A stretch of 59,534 nucleotides of DNA from Pseudoxanthomonas koreensis. GTDB lineage: Bacteria; Pseudomonadota; Gammaproteobacteria; Xanthomonadales; Xanthomonadaceae. Where the stretch lies: positions 1 through 59,534 of the forward strand of contig NZ_PDWM01000017.1 in assembly GCF_010093225.1 (NCBI RefSeq), given 5' to 3'. This document shows positions 35,214 through 44,035 of this stretch, piece by piece (within the stretch, counting starts at the first letter, position 1; every line of letters starts with the position of its first letter). The translations under genes and the position numbers were made by a program. Under the pieces are notes generated by a model. It was given only the letters and a program-made list of their open reading frames with translations, made no database searches and was not told the DNA's origin.

Positions 35214-37418
35214 GTGCGTCGCATCGCGATCCTGCTTGCCGTGCTCGCATGGCACGGCGGCACGGCCATAGCGGCCACGAAATCCGAGCCGTACGTCTGG
35301 CGCAACGTCGCCGTCGGTGGCGGCGGTTTCGTCACCGGCATCGAGTTCCATCCCTCCGAACGCGGGCTGGCCTATGCGCGCACCGACGTCGGTGGCGCCT
35401 ACCGTTGGGACGCGGCCGCGAGGCGCTGGATTCCGCTGACCGACTGGATTGGCCACGCCGACGCCAACCTCACCGGGATCGAGAGCGTGGCGCTGGATCC
35501 CTCCGATCCGCAGCGCGTGTACCTGGCCGCCGGCACCTATACCCACGAACGGGCCGGCAAAGGCGCGATCCTGCGCTCGGCCGACCGTGGCGCGACGTTC
35601 CAGCGCAGCGACCTGCCGTTCAAGCTGGGCGGCAACGAGCTGGCGCGCGGCAACGGCGAGCGCCTGGTGGTGGATCCGAACGATGGCCGCGTGCTGTTCC
35701 TCGGCTCGCGCGCCGACGGGCTGTGGCGCAGCGAGGACCATGGCGAGCGCTGGACGCGGGTAGACGGTTTCCCGGCGCTGGCCACTTCGGCGTCGGCCAG
35801 CGCGAGCAACTGGCGCACGCAGGCGATCGGCATCGTCTTCGTCGCCTTCGACCCGGCCAGCGGCACGCCGGGTGCGCCGACGCCGGTGGTGTACGCGGGC
35901 GTGTCCAGCCGCGACGGCGGGCTGTTCCGTTCCAGCGACGGCGGCCGCAGCTGGCAGGCGGTCGCGGGGCAGCCGCAGGGGCTGCGCCCGAACCACATGG
36001 TCCGCGACGCGCGCGGTGACTTCCTGCTCAGCTACGGCGACGAGCCGGGGCCGGACAGCATGAGCAATGGCGCGGTCTGGCGCTGGTCGCCGGCCAGTGG
36101 CGCCTGGACCGACGTCACCCCGGCGCCGCAGTCCACCGACCAGCAGGGCGACGGCTTCGGCTGGGGCGCGGTCGCGGTGGATGCATCCAATCCCGACGTG
36201 ATCATGGCCTCCACCTTCGCCCGCTGGGCGCCGGGCGACGACGTCTACCGCAGCACCGATGGCGGCCGCAGCTGGACGCCGGTGTTCGTGTGTTCGCAGT
36301 TCGACCATTCCGCATCGCCGTGGACGGCGCAGGCGAAGCCGCACTGGATGGCCGACATCGAGATCGACCCGCACGACCCGGACCGGGTGCTGTTCGTCAC
36401 CGGCTACGGGCTATGGGCCTCGCGCGACATGACTGCGTTCGACCGCGGCGACAGGGTGCACTGGAGCTTCGAGGTCGCCGGGCTGGAGGAAACGGTGCCG
36501 CTGGATCTACTCAGCCCGCCGCAGGGTGCACCGCTGGTCAGCGGCCTGGGCGACATCGATGGTTTCCGCCACGACGACCTGCAACGGGCGACCACGCAGT
36601 TCCCGGCGCCGCCGCGCTACAGCAATACCGAAAGCCTGGACTACGCCGGCCAGCAGCCGCAGTTGCTGGTGCGCAGCGGCCACCTGCACGATGCCGGCAC
36701 CGGCGTGGTGCGCGCGGCGTACTCGCGCGACGGCGGCAGCAGCTGGACCGCGTTCGCGAACGAGCCGCAGGGCGAGGGCGCCGGCAACGGCGCCGGACGG
36801 ATCGCGATCGCCGCCGATGGCGGCCGGGTGATCTGGCACACGCGCGATGGCGTGCAGTGGCTGAGCGACAACTTCGGCGGGCGCTGGCAGAAGGTGCGCG
36901 GCCTGCCGGCGACCGCGGTGGTCGCCGCCGACCGGGTCGCTGCGGCGCTGTGGTACGGCTTCGATCCGGTAAGTGGCGACCTGTACATCAGTGGCGACGG
37001 TGGCGTCGAATTCGAGAAGGCAAGCGGCGGCATCGGCGCGGTTGGCGACTGGTTTCGCGCCGAGCTGCTGCCGGCGCCGGTGGGCAGGGTGGTGTACTTT
37101 GCCGCGTCGTGGAAGGGCCTGCTGCGCTGGAGCGAAGGCAGGCTGGAGCGGCTGCCCGGGGTGGAGAATGCCTACGCCGCCGGGCTGGGCGCGCCGAAGC
37201 CCGGCAGCGACGCGCCGACCCTGTTCGTGTCCGGTGAAGTCGGTGGGGTGCAGGGCCTGTTCCGCTCCGACGACGATGGCAAGCGCTGGGTGCGGATCGA
37301 CGACGCCCGGCACCGCTTCGGCAGCGTGCGCATGCTCACCGGCGATGCGCGCGTGCCCGGCCGCGTCTACCTGGCCACCGGTGGCCGCGGCATCATCTAT
37401 GGGGAACCTGCACGATGA
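35214..37418 (+). CDS. Endo-xyloglucanase, glycoside hydrolase family 74
   Basis: A 734-residue secreted enzyme that cuts the beta-1,4-glucan backbone of xyloglucan. The GTG start gives a short Sec signal (VRRIAILLAVLAWHGGTAIA). The two seven-bladed propellers are marked by recurrent Asp-box-like SxDGGxxW repeats (SSDGGRSW, STDGGRSW, SRDGGSSW). Catalytic Asp58 lies in YARTDVGGAYRWD, and the second catalytic Asp is probably in SGLGDIDGF near residue 445. No carbohydrate-binding module is attached. The GTG follows the GGGAGGGA ribosome binding site. It opens the five-enzyme operon and overlaps the CE20 gene by ATGA. It probably acts at or outside the cell surface. Confidence 0.93.
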   Translation: MRRIAILLAVLAWHGGTAIAATKSEPYVWRNVAVGGGGFVTGIEFHPSERGLAYARTDVGGAYRWDAAARRWIPLTDWIGHADANLTGIESVALDPSDPQRVYLAAGTYTHERAGKGAILRSADRGATFQRSDLPFKLGGNELARGNGERLVVDPNDGRVLFLGSRADGLWRSEDHGERWTRVDGFPALATSASASASNWRTQAIGIVFVAFDPASGTPGAPTPVVYAGVSSRDGGLFRSSDGGRSWQAVAGQPQGLRPNHMVRDARGDFLLSYGDEPGPDSMSNGAVWRWSPASGAWTDVTPAPQSTDQQGDGFGWGAVAVDASNPDVIMASTFARWAPGDDVYRSTDGGRSWTPVFVCSQFDHSASPWTAQAKPHWMADIEIDPHDPDRVLFVTGYGLWASRDMTAFDRGDRVHWSFEVAGLEETVPLDLLSPPQGAPLVSGLGDIDGFRHDDLQRATTQFPAPPRYSNTESLDYAGQQPQLLVRSGHLHDAGTGVVRAAYSRDGGSSWTAFANEPQGEGAGNGAGRIAIAADGGRVIWHTRDGVQWLSDNFGGRWQKVRGLPATAVVAADRVAAALWYGFDPVSGDLYISGDGGVEFEKASGGIGAVGDWFRAELLPAPVGRVVYFAASWKGLLRWSEGRLERLPGVENAYAAGLGAPKPGSDAPTLFVSGEVGGVQGLFRSDDDGKRWVRIDDARHRFGSVRMLTGDARVPGRVYLATGGRGIIYGEPAR

Positions 37419-39358
37419 AACATCGCATCCTTCTTGCGGCACTGTCGTTGTTCGCACTGCCGATGACGGCGCTGGCGGCGCAGCTGGAACTGCCGCTGCT
37501 GTTCTCCGACGGCGCCGTGCTGCAGCGCGACCGCGCGTTGCCGGTGTGGGGCCAGGCCGCGCCCGGCGCGAAGGTGCAGGTGCAGTTCGACCGCAGCAGT
37601 GCGCAGGCCGTGGCCGGCGCCGACGGCCATTGGTCGCTGCAGCTGCCCGCGCACGCCGCCGGCGGTCCCTATGAGCTGGTGGTGCGAGCGGGCGGCGAAG
37701 AGCACCGCGTGCGCGACGTGCTGGTCGGCGAGGTGTGGCTGGCCTCGGGCCAGTCGAACATGGAGTGGCCGGTGGCGCAGACCCTGCACGCGCAGGAGGA
37801 CATCGCCGCGCCGGCCGATCCGTGGCTGCGCCAGTTCAAGGTCCCCAAGTCCTGGGCCGAAGCGCCGCAGGCGCAGTTGCAGGGCGGGCAGTGGAAGTCG
37901 GCCGCGCCGGATACGGTGGGGCAGTTTTCGGCGGTGGCGCATGCCTTCGCCCGCGAGCTGCGCCAGGTGCTCGGCGTGCCGGTCGGGGTGATCGACAGCA
38001 CCTGGGGCGGCAGTTCGATCGAGGCGTGGATGGACGCATCGATGCTCGGCCTGGATGCGGCAGCGCTGGAGGCGAAGATGCGCGAGCGCCGCGCCGCCGA
38101 CCTCCGGGTCGAGGAACAGGTGCGGGCGAAGCTGGCGGCATGGCCAGCGCTGGAGCCGGCGTCGGAGGCGTTCGCCGTCGCACAGATGGACGACAGCGCC
38201 TGGACCACCCTCCAGGTGCCGGGCATGTGGGAGCAGCAGGGTTATCCGGGCATGGATGGCGTGGCCTGGTACCGCACGGTCTTCGAACTGAGCGAGCGCG
38301 AGGCGAAGGCCGGGGTGGTGCTGGGCCTGGGCCAGGTCGACGATACCGACACCACCTGGGTCAACGGCGTGCGCGTGGGCGGCGTCAGCAACGGCTACAA
38401 CGTGCCGCGTGTCTACAAGGTGCCGGCGTCGGCGCTGCGCGCGGGCCTGAACACGATCGCGGTGCGGGTCGAGGACGGCGGCGGTGGCGGCGGCATTGGC
38501 GGCAGCGCCGGCGAGCTCTTCGTCGAACCGGTCGGCGGCACGCGCCGCGGCCTGGATGGAGGCTGGCGCTTCCGTACCGCGGCGGTCACGGTCTCCACCT
38601 CCGACGACAAGAACCAGGTCGATACCCTGCTGTACAACGCGATGATCCATCCGCTGCTGCCATATCCGCTGGCGGGAGTGATCTGGTACCAGGGCGAGAC
38701 CAACGCCAGCGAGTGGGGCGCGTACCGCTATCGCGAGCAGTTCAGGACCCTCATCGAGGGCTGGCGCGCGAAGTGGAACGCGCCGCAGATGCCGTTCCTG
38801 TGGGCACAGCTGGCCGCGTTCCATTCCGGCGGCGACCGCCTCGACGGGCGTGGCGTGGTCATCGACAGCCCGTGGGCGACCCTGCGCGAATCGCAGTCCG
38901 CGGTGCTGGCGCTCCCGGCCACCGGCCAGGCGGTGATCATCGACGTGGGCGCGGCCGACGACATCCATCCGCGCGACAAGCACACCGTTGGCCATCGCCT
39001 GGCGCTGCAGGCGCGGCACGTGGCCCATGGCGCGCAGGACCTGGTCCATCGCGGGCCGGAGTTCCGCGGGGTCGAGGCGAAGGGACGCGAGCTGGTCCTG
39101 CACTTCGACGCGATCGGCGGCGTGCTGGCCGCGCGGATGGGTGGCGGCGCCGCGCCGCGGGGTTTCGAGCTGGCCGGTGCCGACGGACGCTTCCACCCGG
39201 CGCAGGCGCGCATCGCCGGCGATACCGTGGTGCTGCGCAGCGACGCGGTCGCCACGCCGGAAACGGCGCGCTACGCGTGGAGCGACAACCCGGCGCAGGC
39301 CGACCTGGTCGGCGCCGATGGGCTGCCGGCTTCGCCGTTCCGCACGCGGGCCTGGTGA
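37415..39358 (+). CDS. CE20-type xyloglucan acetylesterase (annotated elsewhere as sialate O-acetylesterase)
   Basis: A 647-residue SGNH-type esterase with a Sec signal (MKHRILLAALSLFALPMTALAA). The catalytic Ser114 is in GQSNMEWP, and the Asp515-x-x-His518 dyad is in DDIHPRDKH. The SGNH domain is split by an insert of about 120 residues (near 255-380; AWYRTVFELSEREA, WVNGVRVGG) resembling a jelly-roll sugar-binding module, followed by VIWYQGETN. This split architecture is that of family CE20, founded on the acetylesterase of the X. citri xyloglucan locus. Context, translational coupling to GH74, argues for removal of acetyl groups from xyloglucan galactose rather than sialic acid. Confidence 0.85.
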   Translation: MKHRILLAALSLFALPMTALAAQLELPLLFSDGAVLQRDRALPVWGQAAPGAKVQVQFDRSSAQAVAGADGHWSLQLPAHAAGGPYELVVRAGGEEHRVRDVLVGEVWLASGQSNMEWPVAQTLHAQEDIAAPADPWLRQFKVPKSWAEAPQAQLQGGQWKSAAPDTVGQFSAVAHAFARELRQVLGVPVGVIDSTWGGSSIEAWMDASMLGLDAAALEAKMRERRAADLRVEEQVRAKLAAWPALEPASEAFAVAQMDDSAWTTLQVPGMWEQQGYPGMDGVAWYRTVFELSEREAKAGVVLGLGQVDDTDTTWVNGVRVGGVSNGYNVPRVYKVPASALRAGLNTIAVRVEDGGGGGGIGGSAGELFVEPVGGTRRGLDGGWRFRTAAVTVSTSDDKNQVDTLLYNAMIHPLLPYPLAGVIWYQGETNASEWGAYRYREQFRTLIEGWRAKWNAPQMPFLWAQLAAFHSGGDRLDGRGVVIDSPWATLRESQSAVLALPATGQAVIIDVGAADDIHPRDKHTVGHRLALQARHVAHGAQDLVHRGPEFRGVEAKGRELVLHFDAIGGVLAARMGGGAAPRGFELAGADGRFHPAQARIAGDTVVLRSDAVATPETARYAWSDNPAQADLVGADGLPASPFRTRAW

Positions 39359-39404
39359 GGCGGGCGTGCAGCGGGACCTGATTCGAATGGTGGAGGAGTG
39401 CGGG

Positions 39405-41147
39405 ATGCGGAACGTGTGGAGGTGGAGTGGTGGCGGATTCGCGCGCACGGCGGCGCTGGCGCTGCTGGCGTTGTCGCTGGCCGCATGCGGCGATCGCGAG
39501 GGGACGGACGCGTCAGGGCCGACGGCTGCAGTCACGCCCGCGTCCGGTGCGCCCGCCAGGCCCGGCGCGGCGGATGAGGCGCCGATCCCGCGGATCGTCA
39601 GCAAGGATGGCCGCCACGCCCTGCTGGTCGACGGCGAACCGTTCCTCATCCTCGGCGCGCAGGTCAACAATTCCAGCAACTGGCCCAGGGCGCTGGACAA
39701 CGTGTGGCCGGCGATCGAGGTGCTCAAGCCGAACACGGTGATGGTGCCGGTGGCCTGGGAGCAGATCGAGCCGGTGGAAGGCGAGTTCGACTTCTCCTTC
39801 GTCGACGAGCTGCTCAGGCAGGCGCGCGAGCGCGACAAGCGCCTGATCCTGCTGTGGTTCGCCACCTGGAAGAACAACGCACCGCATTACGCGCCGAAGT
39901 GGGTGAAGCTGGACACCCAGCGCTTCCCGCGGGTGATCACCGAAGACGGCCGCACCCTCAATTCGCTGTCGCCGCTCGGGCAGGAAACGCTGGAGGCCGA
40001 CCGCCGCGCCTTCGTCCAGCTGATGACCCACCTGCGCGACAACGATCCGCAGCGCACGGTGATCATGGTCCAGCCGCAGAACGAGCCGGGCACCTACGGC
40101 GGGGTGCGCGACTTCTCGCCGATGGCGCAGGAGGTGTTCGAAGGCCCGGTGCCTCAGGAACTGCTGGAGAAGCTCGGCAAGCCGCCGGGCAGCTGGCGCC
40201 AGGTGTTCGGCGCCGACGCCGACGAGTTCTTCCACGCCTGGCACATCGCCCACTTCATCGACCAGGTGGCGCAGGCCGGCAAGGCGGTCTATCCGCTGCC
40301 GATGTTCGTCAATGCGGCCCTGCGCGGGCCGTTCAATCCCGGCCAGCCCGGCCAGTACGCCAGCGGCGGCCCGACCGACAACGTGCTCGACATCTACAAG
40401 GCCGCCGCGCCGCATATCGACCTGCTGGCGCCGGACATCTACATGCCCGAGTACACGATGTACACGACGGTGCTGGACCGCTACGCGCGCCCGGACAACC
40501 CGCTGTTCGTGGCCGAGACCGGCAACCGCGTCGAGTACGCACGCTACTTCTTCTCCGCGCTGGGCCACCAGGCGATCGGCTGGTCGCCGTTCGGGATCGA
40601 CTACTCGAAGTATTCGAACTATCCGCTGGGCGCGAAATCCATGAACCCGGAGACGCTGGCGCCGTTCGCGCTCAACTACGCGCTGGTGTCCCCGGCCGCG
40701 CGGCTGATCGCCAAGGCCAGCTTCGAAGGCCGCGTGCACGGCACCGCCGAGCAACCCGGCCAGCCGGTGCAGATCCTGCCGATCGACGGGCGCTGGAAGG
40801 CGGTGGTCACCTACGGCGTGCCGCAGTTCTGGTTCCAGGGCGAGCCGCCGGGCAATCCCGAGCCGATCGGCGCCGCGCTGGTGGTGCAGCTGGGGCCAGA
40901 CGAATTCCTGGTCACCGGCCAGTACGCGCGGGTGAACCTGGTCGCGACCGACCCGGCCATCGCCGACCGCCAGATCTACGAGTACGTCGACGAAGGCACC
41001 TACGTCGACGGCGAATGGGTGTTCCACCGCCGCTGGAACGGCGACCAGACCGATTACGGACTCAACTTCTCCAGCGCCCCGCAGCTGCTGCGGGTGAAGC
41101 TGGCGACCTACGACACCACGAACACGGCGAACCACCAGGAGCCCTGA
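39405..41147 (+). CDS. GH35 beta-galactosidase, lipoprotein
   Basis: A 580-residue GH35 enzyme expected to remove beta-galactose from xyloglucan side chains. A GGAGGAG ribosome binding site (39392-39398) fixes the start MRNVWRWSGG; the signal ends in lipobox LAAC, so the enzyme is probably membrane-anchored, facing the periplasm. Acid/base Glu227 lies in QPQNEPGTYG and nucleophile Glu371 in VAETGNR, in the TIM barrel. The C-terminal part (about 420-560) fits the DUF5597 type found with bacterial GH35. It lies 46 bp after CE20 and 1 bp before GH31. Confidence 0.92.
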   Translation: MRNVWRWSGGGFARTAALALLALSLAACGDREGTDASGPTAAVTPASGAPARPGAADEAPIPRIVSKDGRHALLVDGEPFLILGAQVNNSSNWPRALDNVWPAIEVLKPNTVMVPVAWEQIEPVEGEFDFSFVDELLRQARERDKRLILLWFATWKNNAPHYAPKWVKLDTQRFPRVITEDGRTLNSLSPLGQETLEADRRAFVQLMTHLRDNDPQRTVIMVQPQNEPGTYGGVRDFSPMAQEVFEGPVPQELLEKLGKPPGSWRQVFGADADEFFHAWHIAHFIDQVAQAGKAVYPLPMFVNAALRGPFNPGQPGQYASGGPTDNVLDIYKAAAPHIDLLAPDIYMPEYTMYTTVLDRYARPDNPLFVAETGNRVEYARYFFSALGHQAIGWSPFGIDYSKYSNYPLGAKSMNPETLAPFALNYALVSPAARLIAKASFEGRVHGTAEQPGQPVQILPIDGRWKAVVTYGVPQFWFQGEPPGNPEPIGAALVVQLGPDEFLVTGQYARVNLVATDPAIADRQIYEYVDEGTYVDGEWVFHRRWNGDQTDYGLNFSSAPQLLRVKLATYDTTNTANHQEP

Positions 41148-41148
41148 C

Positions 41149-44004
41149 ATGACCCGACTCCACCGAATCGCAGGCCTGCTGGCCCTGCCACTGGCCATTT
41201 CGCTGGCCGGCTGCGGCACCAAGGCGGCCTCGAACTGGGAGCGCTCCGGCGACGATGTGCTCGTCCGCCCCAGCGCCGAAGGTGCCGCCGGCGTGCGCCT
41301 GCAGGTCGTGGCCGACAACATCATCCGCGTCACCGCCGATCCGGCCGGCAAGTTCGAGCGCGCCGAGAGCCTGATGCGGGTGCCGTCCGACGCGAAGGCT
41401 CCGGCGTTCGAGGTCAGCGAGGCCGATGGCCAGCTGCGCGTGGCCGCCGCCGGCGTGTCGGCGACGGTGTCGCTGGAGGATGGCCACGTCGCCTTCTTCG
41501 ATGCGGCCGGCAAGCCGCTGGTGTCGGAAGTGGCCGGCGGCCGCAGCTTCACCGCCACCGAGTTCGACGGCCGGCCGTACTACAGCATCCGCCAGCGCTT
41601 CGCCGGCAATGCCGACGAGAGCCTGCACGGTACCGGCCTGCACCAGCAGGGCTGGATGGACCTCAAGGGCCGTGATGTCGAGCTGCTCCAGCACAACATC
41701 GACAACGCCATTCCCTACCTGATGTCCAGCCGCCACTACGGCATCCTGTGGGACAACAACTCGATCACCCGCTACGGCGACCCGCGCGGCCTGCGCCAGG
41801 TCGGCGAGGTGGTGACGCTGTTCGACAAGGACGGCGTGGAGGGCGCGCTGACGGCGACCTATTCGATCGACGGCCAGGTGAAGCTGGCCCGCCGCGAGGA
41901 GAAGGTCGACTACCAGTTCATCTCCGGCCTGGAGGACTTCCCGGAGGAGGGCAAGAACCTCGCACCGGGCGGCCGCAGCGACGTGACCTGGGAAGGAAAG
42001 ATCGCCGCGCGGACCGACGGCCGCCACACCTTCTCGCTGTACAACAGCGAGTACGCGAAGCTCTATGTCGACGGCAAGCTGGTCCTCGACCGCTGGCGCC
42101 AGAACTGGAACCCGTGGCACCACGAGTTCGCGCTCGAGCTCAAGGCCGGCGAGAAGCACGACCTGAAGATCGAGTGGGACCGGATCGAGCCGGCCTACAT
42201 CGCCCTGCAGGGCCGCGACCCGTTGCCGGCCACGGAGGCGCAGGACCTGTCGATCTGGTCCGAGGCGGCGCAGGTGATCGACTACTACGTGGTCGCCGAT
42301 GACGATGCCGACGGCGTGATCGCCGGCTACCGCCAGCTCACCGGCAAGGCGGTGGTCCTGCCGAAGTGGTCCTACGGCTTCTGGCAGAGCCGCGAGCGCT
42401 ACAAGACCCAGGCCGAACTGACCGGCGCGCTCGACGAGTACCGCCGCCGCAAGCTGCCGATCGATGCGATCGTGCTCGACTGGTCGTACTGGCCGGAGGA
42501 CGCCTGGGGCTCGCACGAGTTCGACACGAAGAACTTCCCGGACCCCGACGGCATGGTCAGGCACGTGCACGACCAGCACGCGCAGATCATGATCTCGGTG
42601 TGGCCGAAGTTCTACCCGACCACCGCGCACTACAAGGAACTGGACGCGGCCGGCGCGATGTTCACGCGCAACGTCGAGGTCGGCGAGCTGGACTGGATCG
42701 GCAAGGGCTACCTCAACTCGTTCTACGACGCGCATTCGGAGCAGGGCCGTTCGATCTTCTGGCGCCAGGTCAACGAGACCCTCAACCGCCGCGGCATCGA
42801 TGCGTGGTGGCTGGATGCGTCCGAGCCGGACCTGCACAGCAACATCGACATCGGCGAGCGCAAGGCGCGGATGCTGCCCAATGCGCTGGGCTCGTCGGTG
42901 GAGTACTTCAATTCCTATCCGCTCAAGCACTCCGAGGGCGTGTACCAGGGTTCGCGCCAGGTCGATCCGGACAAGCGCGTGTTCATCCTCTCTCGCGCGT
43001 ATTTCGCCGGGCAGCAGCGCGCCGGCGCGGCGTTCTGGAGCGGCGACATCGTGCCGCGCTGGGACGACTTCCGCGAACAGATCTCCGGCCTGGTCAACGC
43101 CTCGATGGCCGGCGCGCCGAACGTGAGCTTCGACATCGGCGGCTTCGCCCCGGAGAACCGCTTCATCGAGCAGCAGCCGGCGCACGTGCCGGAGTGGCGC
43201 GAGCTCAACCTGCGCTGGTTCCAGTACGGCGCGTTCGTGCCGATCTTCCGCCTGCACGGCCAGTTCCCGTACCGCGAGATCTGGGAGATCGCCCCGGAGG
43301 GCACGCCGCACTACGACAGCTTCGTCCACTACCTGAAGCTGCGCTACTCGTTGCTGCCGTACATCTACACCCTGGCCGGCGACACGTACCATCGCGACGG
43401 CACCATCCTGCGCGCGCTGGCGATGGACTTCCCGTCCGATGCGAAGGCCCGCGAGGTCGCCGACCAGTACCTGTTCGGCCCGGCCTTCCTGGTCGCGCCG
43501 GTGGTGGAATTCAAGGCGACCAGCCGCGAGGTCTACCTGCCGGCGGGCACGTCGTGGATCGACTTCGAGACCGGCCAGCGCCACGAGGGCGGGCAGACCA
43601 TCACCGCCGCGGCACCGCTGCAGCGCATGCCGCTGTTCGTGCGCGCCGGCTCGATCGTGCCGCGCACCGTGGTCCAGCAGTACGTGGACGAGCAGCCCGA
43701 TGCTCCGTTGACCATCGAGGTCTACACCGGCGCCGACGGCAGCTTCTCGCTTTACGAGGACGACGGCCGCAACTACGGCTACGAGCGTGGTGAATCCAGC
43801 CGCATTCCGCTGGCCTGGAACGAGGCCAGCGGCGAGTTGACGATCGGTGCGCGTGAGGGCTCGTACCCGGGCATGCAGGCGGAGCGCGAGGTCCGCGTGC
43901 GCTTCATCGACGGCCCGCGCGACGACGCCGGCGAAGTGGAGCCGAAGGCCGACCGCACGCTGCAGTACACGGGGCAGGCGCTGACCGTGGGCCGCAACGG
44001 CTGA
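41149..44004 (+). CDS. GH31 alpha-xylosidase with PA14 insert, lipoprotein
   Basis: A 951-residue GH31 enzyme that should release xylose from the non-reducing end of xyloglucan oligosaccharides. The signal MTRLHRIAGLLALPLAISLA ends in lipobox LAGC. A PA14-type domain (about 277-365; DGRHTFSLYNSEYAKLYVDG) is inserted before the barrel, as in Cellvibrio Xyl31A-type enzymes specific for xyloglucan. The nucleophile is Asp556 (WWLDASEPD) and the acid/base Asp633 (WSGDIVPRWD). The PA14 insert and the gene context favour alpha-xylosidase over alpha-glucosidase. Its stop is followed by GH95 after 31 bp. Confidence 0.93.
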   Translation: MTRLHRIAGLLALPLAISLAGCGTKAASNWERSGDDVLVRPSAEGAAGVRLQVVADNIIRVTADPAGKFERAESLMRVPSDAKAPAFEVSEADGQLRVAAAGVSATVSLEDGHVAFFDAAGKPLVSEVAGGRSFTATEFDGRPYYSIRQRFAGNADESLHGTGLHQQGWMDLKGRDVELLQHNIDNAIPYLMSSRHYGILWDNNSITRYGDPRGLRQVGEVVTLFDKDGVEGALTATYSIDGQVKLARREEKVDYQFISGLEDFPEEGKNLAPGGRSDVTWEGKIAARTDGRHTFSLYNSEYAKLYVDGKLVLDRWRQNWNPWHHEFALELKAGEKHDLKIEWDRIEPAYIALQGRDPLPATEAQDLSIWSEAAQVIDYYVVADDDADGVIAGYRQLTGKAVVLPKWSYGFWQSRERYKTQAELTGALDEYRRRKLPIDAIVLDWSYWPEDAWGSHEFDTKNFPDPDGMVRHVHDQHAQIMISVWPKFYPTTAHYKELDAAGAMFTRNVEVGELDWIGKGYLNSFYDAHSEQGRSIFWRQVNETLNRRGIDAWWLDASEPDLHSNIDIGERKARMLPNALGSSVEYFNSYPLKHSEGVYQGSRQVDPDKRVFILSRAYFAGQQRAGAAFWSGDIVPRWDDFREQISGLVNASMAGAPNVSFDIGGFAPENRFIEQQPAHVPEWRELNLRWFQYGAFVPIFRLHGQFPYREIWEIAPEGTPHYDSFVHYLKLRYSLLPYIYTLAGDTYHRDGTILRALAMDFPSDAKAREVADQYLFGPAFLVAPVVEFKATSREVYLPAGTSWIDFETGQRHEGGQTITAAAPLQRMPLFVRAGSIVPRTVVQQYVDEQPDAPLTIEVYTGADGSFSLYEDDGRNYGYERGESSRIPLAWNEASGELTIGAREGSYPGMQAEREVRVRFIDGPRDDAGEVEPKADRTLQYTGQALTVGRNG

Positions 44005-44035
44005 GGTCGCAGGGCATGAGCAAGGAGCGCTGCAC

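Noticed and set aside
37415-39358. Sialate O-acetylesterase for sialic acid metabolism
   Set aside because: No sialic acid genes are nearby; the split SGNH architecture and the operon fit CE20 xyloglucan acetylesterase.
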